A stretch of DNA of 64,000 nt, from positions 2,232,001-2,296,000 of the forward strand of contig NC_064675.1 of NCBI RefSeq assembly GCF_023278565.1, in the 5' to 3' direction. The translations under genes were made by a program, and so were the position numbers. This stretch comes from Colletotrichum lupini. Its lineage: Eukaryota; Ascomycota; Sordariomycetes; Glomerellales; Glomerellaceae. Below, in pieces: positions 24,028 to 36,699 of this stretch. Positions within the stretch are counted from its first letter, which is position 1; the number at the start of each line of letters is the position of its first letter. Below the pieces are notes generated by a model that made no database searches, was not told the DNA's origin, and saw nothing but the letters and a program-made list of their open reading frames with translations.

Positions 24028-26456
24028 ATGGTCCCTATCAATGATCCTGGACTTCTTTCCTCCTCAGATCATCTTTCCTTTGGCTCATTGGGTGAGGTAA
24101 CAGAACATAAATGTTCTCAGAGAGTTATTACACCAAAATTTCCCTCTTGTAACAAGATGCAAGAAGAGTCCCATCTCAGCCCTTCACCCCCATTGGCTCA
24201 CAGGTCAGACGGGCAACCAGTCTCTCTAAGTTCAAGTCGACGTACATCGCTGGCATCCAACAGGTACTACCCCCTAGAGCCTGAAGCCCAACAATGTCTA
24301 CCCGAGCCGGAAGATGCTGCAACAGAGGACCTGGCATCTACGATAACAGGTTCACGCGTTTCGACCGATGGCACGACGAAGTACAACCGTATTGCGGAAG
24401 ACGACACCGATGGCGCCGTACCAGTGGTTGACTTGCCCAACAACAGGTTGGGGTTTTTCACTATCGTAACAGATTGCGCCGCTGTGGTTCTTCCCTTGGG
24501 TCTCATTGTCTTCATCGTCATTGTGTGGCGCCTTGACGGTTCCGAGAGTACCGAAAGCTCCCGCGGGGCTTGGCGAAACGCAATCACGATCGTAAGTACC
24601 CAGCCCTTTTGCCTGCACATGCTAAGAATTCAAATGATGATAATAACGACCGAATCTAGCTCGCAACTGCGTTTCCGATCCTGTTTGCGTCAGTTGCAGG
24701 TCGTCTTACATATGAAGCGGCTCGCTGGAAGCTAGAAACCGGCACGACCCTCGGTTCTCTCGAGCAGTTCCTAGGCAGCCGAACGGTCGGCGCCACCCTA
24801 CTCAATCTGATCCAACTTCGATCATTCAATATCGTGGGTGCTGCTTTGGTATTGATATGGGCACTCTCACCTTTGGGCACTCAATCTATTTTGAGAATGA
24901 TGTCCTCACAAATCGCCCCGGACAACAGAAACACGACGATAACCTACTTCGACACCAACGCTGAGAGTCAGGCCATACAGTGGGCGACCTGGGTGGGATT
25001 TTCATACTCAACCTCCATGGCGAGCTTCCGACCCATGTCGACGTTGTATAACACCCTGATTTCAATGCCTGAAGGACTCAAAGCGGATGCTATGGATGTC
25101 TGGGGCAACGTCAAAATACCTTTCCTGAAGCGCTTAGACACAGATGACTGGTTGGACTTCTTGGATCAAGATCTCGGTGTGAATGAGTATTCGTCTTTGG
25201 CCGGGATCCCTCTCAACAGCATCGAAGTTGGACACACCGTATTTTCGCTAGAGTCTAGCTACATTAGCTTAGACTGCTCGGATGTTGAAACCCTCAAGAT
25301 GGATCTAGGAGCCGACGACCTGCTGAAAGAAGAGGTATTTCACGACGACCTATCAGCCGCTTCTCTGGCTGTAGACACCAGGTACACAAGAAACGCTAAG
25401 TTACCAAATGGTACATGGCACGGATACGACTACACAAGAAACGTCTCCGGGCTAGATTCAACCTGGATTCTGGCGCTCGACAGATTTGTAGATCGGATAT
25501 GGTCCATGAAACCTGCTGATTATCCTACAAAACCAGTCGTTGGTCCTTTGCATGGTCGTGTCGAGGAAATGCACCGGCCCCTCTTATTCAAAGATGAGCA
25601 ACATGTCGACGCCGGGCCGACGACTCTTCTATTTCAAAGCATATTCCCCCCTCAGGAAAAACACCCAGGATGTTCAGCAAAGAGCCTCTGTAGGGTATCT
25701 CAGGAGTACGCCGAGTCCCGCGTCAACTGTTCTCGCACGGCTCGCACCGACAGACACAACTGCACCGTGGTAGCCCAGCGGAAATCTCAGAAGAAAAATG
25801 CTCCTAGGGATATATCTCAGCTATCGTTCCCCGCCGTCTTTGACTTTGTCTCTCGCGAGCTTCCGCTCTCCATCGGAGGCTCTACGGCTTACAAGTCCGA
25901 GTTCTCGCTTTACCACCTCGCTGATCCAGGGCTTAGACAGCTGAGGTCCGACGATTACTGCATCATAGAAAGCGTCACAGCCAAAGATATGGGAGTTCGA
26001 CTTAGCCAGCTCCTCAATACCTACCTCTTGATAAGCCAGCTTTCGTTCGAGATTGCAGAGTGGGACGCGGATAAACCAACGTCTGGGGCCAAGATCTCCG
26101 TCGATGCAGAAACAAGTACCCCTGTTATCAACTTTGAGATCTCCTCATTATGGATTACGCTTTTCTTGGTCGCGAGCATCGTGCTTCTTGCAGCTGGTAT
26201 CGCGAGCGTTGTCCTCAAGCACTGCACATACGGGCCAGAGATCCTTGGGTACGCTTCTACCGTGTTACGAGATTCGATATTTTTTGATGTTCCAAGAGAC
26301 TATAGAGGGCTGGATGGGATTGATCTATCACGGAAGATGAAATCTGATCGGCTTCGCTTTGGCTTGATACAAGGTCTGAAGGAGGGACAATCACGGATGG
26401 GAGTTGGTCATCAAGAGAGTACGGATCGATTAGGAAAACAACAGAATCGTGACTGA
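24028..26456 (+). CDS. Large membrane protein of unknown function
   Basis: Two exons (24028-24591, 24660-26456) joined by a 68-nt intron give 786 residues. Residues 1-140 are Ser/Pro/Thr-rich and probably cytosolic. A strong membrane segment follows (GFFTIVTDCAAVVLPLGLI, about 145-170), then two more hydrophobic stretches (LATAFPILFASVAG and NIVGAALVLIWALSPLG). The middle is a large, probably extracytosolic domain with several Cys and potential N-glycosylation sites (NTTITY, NVSG, NCS, NCT). A last helix (LWITLFLVASIVLLAAGIA, about 690-715) precedes a basic tail. This helix-loop-helix layout is common among orphan membrane proteins of plant-associated ascomycetes. An in-frame ATG at 24157 is an alternative start. 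I do not recognise a function. Confidence 0.75.
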
Positions 26457-27176
26457 ATCTGTCAGGAGGTTTGAACCACAATCCATGTCTTAGATGCAAG
26501 GAATCAAGCCAAGTCAACCTCACATCGTCGGGACCCTTGATCAATGAATCATCCATGGAGGGGAAACGAGGCAACACAGATTTCTACATGCACGATCGTT
26601 CGGCAGAAAGGTTGATGGGTTTAACGGTATTGTTCTTTATTATTGATTAAATATGAGGACCTGACTTGGGGTCCTACAAAGCTACATGGTCTTTTTAACA
26701 CGTTTCGAGGTTATGCTTGACTGGCTGTCCCCCGAGTATCAGTACACGCAGAAACGAGGTGTCTCGGATCAAAAACCCCACTGAGCCCTTATCCTTCCGG
26801 ACTACCACGTAACACAAAAAGATTGGCCGCTGAATGTAAAACGGCGGCTTTAAGCTTGCGCGAACTGCCACGTAAGCGCGTAGATGGAGGATTTGGCAGT
26901 CATTGATGTTGCTGTCGGTGACCAGAGTCCCGATAAATGGAGAAAGTGGCCGCAAGCTTTAGTCAGTCGCGCGTTGTTCCTCTTCGATCACAGAAGTTGT
27001 TGCCAGGTCCAGTACTTGGTCAATCCCCAAAACTATCGATGAGAATTATCTTCGAGGTACCATCCCGTCGGCCCAAAGGATCGATGATCGTGGCATAGTT
27101 CAGTTCCCGTGTGGGGGATGTGATCTAGTCGAATGGGAGTGGGTGGTCTCGCAGCACTCAAGCTTCTCTGGAGCCC
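26457..27176. other. Intergenic between convergent genes
   Basis: Tail-to-tail spacer; it holds the terminators of the two flanking membrane protein genes. No further feature is seen. Confidence 0.5.
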
Positions 27177-28216
27177 TTATACTGCTTTGTTCTTGGATTC
27201 TTCTTGTCCGGGAATTTCCCCGTCTTCCACTGTTCCTGGTAGTTCGGCAATGGGCTCCACAGACTCTTCTTCCGGTGATCGCTTGCTGGCTTTCCACCTC
27301 TCCGACCGAGCCATTGCAAAGAGTCTCGTTGCGCCGTAGAGCTGGGTCGTGATCCATAGCGTGAAGATGACGGGAGTGACCACCCTCCACACATGACCCC
27401 ATCGATCCCAAGACTTGTGCAAGAGGTATATCGTGACTGCGGTCTCCGAGACCGCACCAACAATAACCCATACGAAGCAGGCGGAGGTGAGGTAGGAGAG
27501 TAGTCGATGATCACGGCGTTTGATTCGCCAGATGATCATAGAAAGGTAGATGGGCAGTTCTACTACGACGTCGAAAGCGCCTAGGTCAAATAGTCAGACA
27601 TTCAATGTTGCGCTTTATCTAGATTCGGACAGAGTGCTGTTAACATACCCCACACCATGCACATGTAGAACTCGATTGTTGCTTCCGGGTGGTGCTCGAT
27701 GTTTCCAAACAGGGAGAGGGCGGTCTGCGTGATGGCCAAGAGTCCAATATGATGAGCGATACTAAGAGGACTCGCGAATTGTGTGCGATAACAGAGCTCG
27801 AAGACGTAGTAGGCGCTATACGTTTGCGCCACCGTAAACAACAGATCGCCTACTCTGATACGCCTTCCTGGTCCTGGCGACACGTCCGTTGTCAAGTCGG
27901 CAGAGCCGATGAGGAAACGGAACACAGGGTAGACTCCGATGCAGAAGAGTGTGAGCATGATGATGGCACCGATATGGTAGTACGTGAAGGAGCGCCGTCT
28001 CTTTTCGTTCTCAGGGCGCTGTAAGACTGCATAGATCTCGCCGTATACTCTTTCCAGTAGCCATCGTTCGAGGATGTTGGCGATGAGTACAACGACGATG
28101 ACGCTTGAGACGAGGAGGAGCGACCCATATGCCTGGAGACCTGACAGTGGTCCATTCTGGATCGTCTCGATTTTCGGGAGTGACCTGGTAGCCAGGCTAG
28201 TCGTGAGATCGGCCAT
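27177..28216 (-). CDS. Six- to seven-helix membrane protein, unknown function
   Basis: Two exons on the minus strand, 27649-28216 and 27177-27580, give 323 residues. The 68-nt intron splits a Gly codon, joining MCMVW to GAFDVVVELPIYL. The start MADLTTSLATRSLP is preferred to more upstream in-frame starts because it begins the conserved-looking region. Hydrophobic helices occur around residues 30-50, 80-105, 120-140, 150-165 and in the second exon (LSYLTSACFVWVIVGAV, VVTPVIFTLWITTQLYG). The tail is acidic and hydrophilic (EEESVEPIAELPG). The general topology recalls EXPERA/TLC-type or Pyr4-like small membrane enzymes, but I see no diagnostic residues, so no assignment is made. Confidence 0.75.
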
Positions 28217-30101
28217 GATGTTTAGCTTGTATGTACGAGAACACCTATATTGAAGGCGACAAGCAAAGAGATGGAAGGAGAGACAAGTCAAGGGAAGTTT
28301 CTGACGTCAAGGACCGGGGTATATGGCAAAGTTGCATGCTCAGATGAAGAAGAGAAAACAAAGTGTCGAGTGGCTTGCGGCGGCCCTCAAAATGGCGTCG
28401 AGGGTGGCTTTTTGTCGACCTTGATAGAGTGACGATGGCTTCAATCTATCCAGGTATGACACCGTCAAGGTTGGAGAAGGTGGCAGTATTAAAATAACAG
28501 AAACAATGAACAGTAAACATCAAGTGAACAAGGAAGATCGAAACCGGAGAACGATTCCAAGAAAAAGAAATACGACTCTGGAGCCTGAATTTGACCGTAG
28601 CAAGAGCTGCGCCAGCACACTAAAGAGGGAACGAAATGAGCGCCTCCTTTGTTTAGGGCGAACGGCTGTGCTCACCGTTTTGATGGCTCCATGTCGAGGC
28701 CGTGGTGTCCATGTCGTGTTCGCCCGACCAGATGAGTGTTAGTCGTGGCCGCGGGACCTGTACTTCGAAGGAGAAAAAGCGACCCTCTCGGGCCCTGGAG
28801 CTTCGGGCGCCGGCAGTCTTCAGACACTTTGCCAAAGTCTAGAGGACCGACATGTGTCGCCCCAGCCCTAGCTCCTTGCACCACGTCTGACTACGCGACA
28901 GAATTATGTGAACCATGTATCCCTGGAGACGTCGACAGCCCAATCAGAAGCCCCGTAAAGTTGCCGTCCAACCCGATCGGGCGTGGAACGCTTTGGTTTG
29001 GTTCGCGTTACAAATATGGAACAAAGGCATGAGCATGCGGGGTGTTTCTCTCCAAGGGAATACGGCACCACGGGCATGCCGCTGCAGCCATGGTCGATCT
29101 GGGATGAATTCAGTCTTCGGCACCCGGCACCTAGGCTTTTAGGCGAGCGAATTCTGCGTTAGAGGGAAACTAAATCACCGAGTAAGTGTCCTTCCCACTG
29201 ACAGATCGTCAGGGGCTTGAAATAGACACATGGGGATTTGAATTGTGTTCGAAGAAAGCTATCATGGTGCGGTCCCTTGCGGCTAGCTCAATGCCAAGAC
29301 ATTGAAATGCGCCTGGTTTGTCGCCTTGTGCGGGCTGTCCCGACATCTTGCTGAAAGACGCGATGCCAAGGATTCTAGAGTTCATGGTAACTGCTGTCAG
29401 GGCGATCAGGGCGATCATCCAGCGTGGGGAACACGGGCGGGCACAGCCCCCGGACGGTAATCTCAAATTATGGACACGAGACGGCGTGGGGATTGCGCTG
29501 TTTTGTGTTGTTGGCCTTGGATCGCTTCGTCAAAGACATCGGCTCTGGAACCCTCGAGTCTTGGACCAAGTTGGATAGGTCAGGCAGAAAGTGCTGCGTT
29601 AGCCTGACGGGAAATCGGCTCGCTTGGGGCACACCTTATGATCTCGTAACCCGAAGAACGGCAACGTTGAGTAGATGAACATCGGATGGGCGGCGCTGAT
29701 TCTGGTGCTGATTCATAGACTCATGGATGAATGGCGCGAGAATGAACGGACCTTTTGTGAACCTAACGAGAAATTCGCCGGGCGCTGGAGAATTCGGCCA
29801 AAGCTGAGGCCCGTGGAAGCTAGACGCTGACTGTGCCGCAAGATGATTAGGTAAGGTCAGATTTCCATCCCTTCCATCTCACGTGCTCAGCTTACCTGAT
29901 TCGAGATATGGTGTCACGTGCTCTCACACCATTCTCAGTGCCCGAGGAACTCCCGCCGTTTGTAGTCCGTGCATCCCAATTGCGCCAGGGAGGTCCGTCG
30001 GAGAATCTGCGGCACCGTCGGGAGTTGACATCATCCCAACTGCCATCATGAGCTTGACCTCGTTCAACACACCCTCAAATTGAATAAAAACGGCTAAAGT
30101 C
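28217..30101. other. Intergenic between divergent genes, 1.9 kb
   Basis: Head-to-head spacer between the membrane protein at 28216 and the ABC transporter at 30102. Many short open frames overlap on both strands at 28.5-29.7 kb, but none has a domain or splice continuity. Confidence 0.45.
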
Positions 30102-32876
30102 ATGGCGGAGACTCTGCTGGGACTGGAGGTCGCCTTCTATCTCTATCCCTGCGGCCTCTTTGTCACTTTACTGGCGGCGCAGTCCTTTCAATTCTACCGG
30201 GACCGTCATGGCGTCACGCGTCAGACCGCGACAGACGATGAGCAGAAGAAAGCTTCGCGACTGTACGCGCGGATAATCTGGGGCTTTCAGCTCATACTCT
30301 CTCTCTTACTCGTGAGTCTGGGAAACACGTCTACAGATCTTGAGTTGTCCTCAAAGCTCACACTTTTTTTTTCCTAGCTTGCCACCATCATCCTTGCCGT
30401 TCACGGCGCTATTGCTGGCCAATACGATGGGACTGGCGAAGTCGTTTTCCCGTTCAGTGCTTATCTGGTGAGTGGGGTCTCCAGGTAGTACACCCCATCG
30501 AAGAACTCTGGTGTTGATACTTGCATAGGCATCCTACGTTGCCGTCTTATTGTACTATCTAGCTGGCCTACTTCCTGACCCTGAAGGCCCATGGACGCCA
30601 ACATCGGCGCATTTCTATGCGTGGATTGTAGGTGCGCTCTTTGAGGCCTTCATCGCTGCCGTCTTTTCTTCTGAGAAGAACTCATTCCGCGTCCACCATG
30701 GTCTTCTCGATATTCTGGATATCGTGGCCGCTGTTCGAATCGTTGTGCTGGTAGCGATGATGGTCTGTCTCATTCTGAGAGACTACAAGCTGAAGCCCCT
30801 GCAACCCAAGTCGGACCCCGAAGAGAGACAGTCCCTTCTTGGGAATGGAAATGGAAACGGAAACGGAGCGTCTCATAACTACGGCGGCGCCCACCCCCAC
30901 GGACCTGCTGCTCACAAGCCTCCTGCCAGAACCCAGGTCTCGGGTACGGGATGGCTTGACTACTTTGCTGGGTTCAGGGTTCTTTTCCCGTATCTATGGT
31001 ATAGTGACCCTGCTTTCAACCGCTTCGCGGACTTTGCTAACTTATCGCGCGCCAGGCCTAAAGACTCTCCGGTATATCAAGGAATTGTGGTCGTTTGCAT
31101 CATACTCCTGATCGGTCAGCGGACTATCAACGTTTTGGCGCCCATTCAGCTCGGAACTCTTGTCGACTCCCTCGGCTATGGCACCATTCCTTACAAACAA
31201 ATTGTTCTCTATGTCGTCTACCGTGCTCTCCAAGGCAACCAGGGCATTCTCGGTGCCGCAAGGTCTGTCCTCTGGATCCCGGTCTCTCAGTCACTCTTCC
31301 GCAGACTCTCCTGCGCTGCTTTCGAACACGTGTTGGGGCTTTCTCTGGAGTTCCATCTGAACAAAAAGATTGGAGAGGTGACCAGTGCCCTGAGCCGCGG
31401 TTCTGCGATGAACACCTTCCTGGAAAACTTCTGCTTCCAAGTGTTCCCCATGGTGTTCGATATCTTTGTCGCTGGTGTTGTCTTCTTTGCCAAGTATGAC
31501 GCCTTCTACACCATTATTGTGTTCTTCATCATGTGGTCGTACATCTTCCTGACCATCTATGTGGCCAAATATCGCGGCAAGCAAAGAAGAGACATGGCCA
31601 CCAAGAATCGTGAGATGGAAGCTACCAAGACTGACGCCATCATGGCATACGAGACTGTGCAGCACAATTGCGCAGTTGTGCCCGAAACTGAGAGATTCAA
31701 GGAACATGTAGTGGTGTACCAACGCGCGGAACGGCTGGTGCAGTGGTCCCTCAACTTTCTCAACCTTACACAGAGTTCTATTTTCTCTCTTGGCACTGCT
31801 TTGCTTGTCGCAGTCTCTGCCTACAAGATTTCACGGGGCGAGCAGAGTGTTGGCGATTTCGTCAGCTTGATCAACTACTTTGTACAACTGCAGGGTCCAC
31901 TGAACTTCTTCGGAACTTACTACACCATGCTGCAAAACAATCTTATTGAGGCAGAGCGAATGCTGGAGCTGGTGGGTCCTTGTTCATTTCAGTACACCAC
32001 CTCTGGAACGCTAACCTTGTTCTCTAGTTCAAAGAAACGTCTGGCATTGTGGAGAAGCCCGACGCCGTCACCCTGCCCGCCGTCAAGGGAGAGGTCGCAT
32101 TCAATAACGTCAAATTCTCTTACCAGAGCAAAAAGGGCGAACCCGCGATCAACGGTGTCAGCTTCACTGTTGCCCCGGGCACCAAGACCGCCATTGTTGG
32201 AGAGTCTGGCAGCGGCAAGTCAACCTGCCTGAAGCTTCTTTTCCGCTTCTACGATATCAATGAAGGATCAATCACTGTCGACGGCCACGACTTGAAGGAC
32301 CTGAAGCTCGACAGCCTACGGAAGAACATTGGCGTTGTGCCTCAGGACACTGTACTTTTCAATGCGACCATTATGTACAACCTGCTCTACGCCGACCGGA
32401 ATGCCTCTCAAGCCGACGTATACGAGGCATGCAAGGCTGCCAATATCCACGATCGCATTCTCGCATTTCCCGATGGATACGACACCAAGGTCGGAGAACG
32501 CGGACTGAAACTCTCCGGAGGCGAGCGACAGAGAATTGCCATCGCGAGAGCGATTCTGAAGGACGCCCGCATCTTGTTGCTTGACGAAGCCACGGCATCT
32601 CTGGACTCGCACACCGAGAGGCAGATCCAAGACGCCCTGGAGCGTGTCACTGCGGGTCGTACGACGATCACCATCGCCCACCGGCTCTCCACCATCACCA
32701 CATCCGATCAGATCGTGGTGCTCCACAAGGGAAATGTCGTTGAGCGTGGCACGCACGCCGAGCTGTTGGCGCTCGGAGGCCGATACCATGCCATGTGGGA
32801 GAAACAGACCACCATTGAGAAGAAGAATATTGAAAAGGTGGAGAAGGAAGGAGAGTCTTCGGAAACTGCATCCTAG
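30102..32876 (+). CDS. HMT1-type vacuolar ABC half-transporter (ABCB family)
   Basis: Four exons (30102-30311, 30378-30467, 30529-31971, 32028-32876) give 863 residues. The layout is that of Schizosaccharomyces HMT1: an N-terminal extra membrane domain of about five helices (1-210), a hydrophilic linker with Asn-Gly repeats (NGNGNGNG, about 245), a six-helix ABC membrane domain (about 310-580) and one nucleotide-binding domain. Walker A is GESGSGKST (639-647), signature LSGGERQRIAIARA, Walker B ILLLDEATASLD, and switch His in IAHRLS. HMT1 proteins move phytochelatin- or glutathione-metal complexes into the vacuole and confer cadmium tolerance; this role is inferred from family. It is a half-transporter and should dimerise. 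A mitochondrial ATM1-type identity is unlikely because of the N-terminal extension. Confidence 0.92.
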
Positions 32877-35800
32877 CAGTAAGGAAAGCCGAACATGGAT
32901 TTCGTTTGTTCAATGGTGACCGAAGTTACCGAGAGGCTGATCAGTGAGATGTGTGACTAGGTGTATAGATAGGTAGATGTAACAACACGGGCCCAATTTG
33001 GAGCCTAATCTATGTTGACTGTTATCTTTGACCCTAAAGTCGCTCGTGGATCTTGGCGTCATTCATCAAAGACCCAGCAGTGTGGGTTACCGCGGGGAGC
33101 ACTTACACGGCAATGTCCACTCGACGGTTGTTGATTGGCTCCTTCGCGATTGTCCAAAAAGGGAACGGTGGTGCCGGCCCTAATTGCACTCGGGCGACTC
33201 GATTCATGATTTGAAGTCCACTTTATATAGGCAGCCATTTAAAAGTTGAACACGAAACTTTAAACCGATTAGGTCGGACTAAGAACGTGTCAAGCAGACT
33301 TGGTCATATACGGAGCGCTTTCAACAAACATAAGTCCGCCGTGGTTATGGTGGGTGCCTAGGATAGTCTGTCTAGTCCCATGATTTGTAGCTCAACCATA
33401 GCAGCGTCCCCCGTCTTTGTGTTAGTCCATCACTGGTAATATCCCCCGCAACAACGGGTTCCTTGCTGTCTTCCGTTATCTGATCAGGACTCGCGCCTGC
33501 TGCAAGAATGGTCAGCAGCTCTTCGTTATGCCGATGATTCTTTTTACTCCTTATCACTCACTCTCCAAGTCGTTGTCATCACTTCCCACAAGAATCGTAG
33601 AACCCCGCCCGCCACGGCTGCAATGCCCACGATGTTCCCCAGTGTAAGAAGATAGGAATGTTGGTACCCAAGGCAGTCACTGCTGGTTTGAAAACCAGCT
33701 CGTGAGTACGTTGTTGGATTGATAACAACAACATCGTAGAATCTTTCCATGTGTAGCACTCACAACGTTGGAATGGGCCGGCATATACATACAATCTTCG
33801 AGAATGTGTCCTTGTAGCCGATAACCATCTATACCGTCAAACCCACGAGTCAATTTCAAGCAATGCCTCTAGAGAATTTTCAGTTAGCATTTACCTTGGT
33901 ATCCACCTGAGCAACCGCATATCTAGGTAGTCTGAACCCCATAATCAACCGCATCAGCTCACCAAGCCAAGACGCCGGGAAAGAACAAATACGTGCCAGT
34001 AAGGATAAGGAAGTAAGAAACGACCCATTTCCTTCGAATGCCTCCGAGATCTTCCCTGCTCGTCCTGCACTGCAGTACCGAGTCCATGACGACTGTCACA
34101 TTGGTCATGACCAGCTCTAGCTTCGTTAAGACAGTCAGGACCAGGCCAACGGAGAATTCGATGCCGAGAGTACCGAGTCTAAGGCTATGCTTACAAGACT
34201 TCCATTTCACTACCTGAAGGTGCTGAAAACTTGAGATCCTTGTGATGTTGTATACCATCGAATGATGTTGTGGGTTTCAAGTGGGTAAGATGAGTTGTCG
34301 GATGACTACTATCTTCAAAGTGAGTAAACCATTTGATGGTTATTCACCAGATCTCTGCCAATATTTCAATCATTCTCTCCAAGGTTAGCATACATGTTCA
34401 TTTTAATCTGCTGTGTGCATCTTTGCCAACGCTTAGGCACCAGAAATTCCGGATAGGGGCCCCGAATCTGGTGCGAGTACAGCAGCTAAATTAGATGGCA
34501 GATGGTAAAGCTCCTTTTATACAACAGCTAGAAGACTGACTGTGTATAGTTAGTTCATTTTACTACTACGGTGTAAAATCTAGGTGCGGCTCAAAATAGT
34601 AGCTAGCTGATGTCACATTGAGTGCTTTATGTTGCATCTGTCATGGGTTAAAGTCCAGCAGCAACCGGTCCAGGAACCGAGAGAGTAAGTGAACCAATGC
34701 AAACTCAGTTACTCGAATCCGCGTAATTCTGTATGAAAAAGTAGAAACATGACCTTGTGTCCCATTTAACAGTTCTCCGGTCGCTTTTTTGACTGGAAAA
34801 AGGCGCATGGCGAGCCAGCCCCCCGTAGGAGAGTTATGATATGTGTAACACTAGACCAAGATATAATTCCTATATCTATTTCTTGGAATAGAAGTTCAAT
34901 TGGGACGGGCAGAGAACTCATCAATAAACGCTTGTTGGAACTTGTAGGTCTCTTCAAACTGTCATTTTCCAAGATCTAACATGCCACTTTGCCTCTTATC
35001 TGACTATCGTCTGAACTATTTGGTGAGTCGTAACAAGAGCGAGATGCGAGCTGGCGGTGGATAGAATATACAATGGCACTGTTTAGCAGCTGTCAGTTTC
35101 AATCTTTTCCAGCCTTGATGGCTCTAGACTCGAATACATTGGAATCATCGTCAATATACTGCTGTAGTCAGGCAAAAAGGACAAGTTCAACAGTGCCTTA
35201 ACACCGCAAGATTGCTCGAACACTCTTTCGACGGCGTCCACAAGCCCTGTTGCTGCAAAGTCTGTCAACACATAAGCAGACTCCGCAACAAATAGCGGCA
35301 TGACAAACGACTTTGTGAGCAATGTCTCTCGTTCAAATTGTTGTGAACTTTGCTGAATGTTACGTGAATTATGCTAAAGATTAGCTCGCGCCAAGAGCTC
35401 AGCAAAGCCTATCCCCATTTTCAATGAGGAGAAGATGTGTATGGTAAATGCCAGAGGAGGCATACCCTGGTAACCTCATTGTTGACATCCTACCTCTTAC
35501 GCGTTAGTGAATGACGAAGCCAGCGGGAGGCACTGCCCAACAGTCTCACAAACAAGCATCTTCCCAACTGGCAACCCCCATTTCAGGTTCGGAGTGGATC
35601 TCAAAGCTCGCATTTTCTAGATGTAGAAACGATCAGAGCCACCCACGATAAAACACGTCAGCAAAGCTCCGGTAGATATCATGTGAATCATACATTCATA
35701 TCAACTCGATGACCGTTGGTTTTAAGGGGGGCTAGAAGAACGACTAGTCATCGACGATCGGCTGAAAATGAGGCGCCTTTGACCAAAGGTGCTGTGAACT

Positions 35801-36699
35801 TGTAGGCACGGACCAGGATGCTGCTAGCTCGTCGGACTACGTGTATGACAGTGATTAGGGCCTTCCATTGCCGGTTCGATGGTCGATCAAGGAACACATC
35901 CACTTGTTCTTTTCATGCAACGAACATCCCTCGACTCACCAGCTTCATCATCCTCTGCCGTTGGATGACCCACAGATCAGCTGAAGGAGATCGAGAAAGA
36001 AACGTTAGATGGGCTGGGCTAGTCAAGCAGCTTTCCAGCTCGCGCACGGTCTTGCGGAGACCTAGGCTGTTCTAGAATTCAGATGAACCAGAATGCTTTT
36101 AGCCGTACTGTGTAAGTCTTGCTCACCTGCTTCAAGGCGACTTCGGCGTTGGGATTTGGAAGTTGAAAGAATACACTTATTCTGATTTGAAATTTCCTCA
36201 AAAACTCATAGTAGCTTCCAAGCCGAGTCTCTTCTGCAAGAAATGTTGCGTTGGTCTTCTTGAGAACTTCCCATTTAGAAGCTTTGGGCTGAAAGTGTCG
36301 TTACTTAAATTATGCAAACTGGGCTCTCCTACAGCCACACAGACAGTGCTAAGATGCCTTGATCAATGCCATACACGCCGAGACGTGTGAACCTCCTCAC
36401 CTCGGCAAAAGCCTCACAGCAACTTCCCTGCAACAACGAACTCAACAGCACAAACTACGTCACATCTGAAACCGACGCATGCGCGGAGCTTGTGGTCCTT
36501 TTGGCGGGTGAAATATCAAGGCGGACGCTGCGCGTCCACAGCTGACAGAAAAGCTGGGGAGGGAGGAGAATTGAAGACCGGGAGGTTTAAAACCACACAT
36601 GCGCGTTCGGTCCGCTTCCTTCGAACGTGGGCTCCTTCAATTAAACGCCTTTCTTTTTGCCAAACCAGAATCGTCGCCGTCATTAATCCCCGAGTCGAC
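32877..36699. other. Gene-poor 3.8 kb stretch
   Basis: Apart from a doubtful membrane-protein locus at 33.5-34.3 kb (listed separately), I find no ATG-initiated frame with a domain. The frame at 35083-35322 (minus) starts from TTG and has no recognisable continuation. The 36.4-36.7 kb part is the promoter region of the UbiA gene. Confidence 0.45.
33544..34258 (-). other. Possible broken or unresolved membrane-protein gene
   Basis: On the minus strand three hydrophobic pieces follow one another: from ATG at 34258 a frame with VGLVLTVLTKLELVMTNV and VSYFLILTGTYLFFPGVLAW, then GYRLQGHILEDCMYMP near 33800, and LLTLGNIVGIAAVAGGVLRF near 33620, ending at a TAA at 33544. Intron-like signals exist (GTAAATGCTAAC near 33895, GTGAGT near 33766), but I could not find one splice model that keeps all three pieces open. 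It may be a real multi-exon gene, or a decayed copy. No family is recognised. Confidence 0.3.

Noticed and set aside
28500..29680. Several overlapping short frames on both strands
   Set aside because: None has a start, domain or exon continuity that supports a gene.
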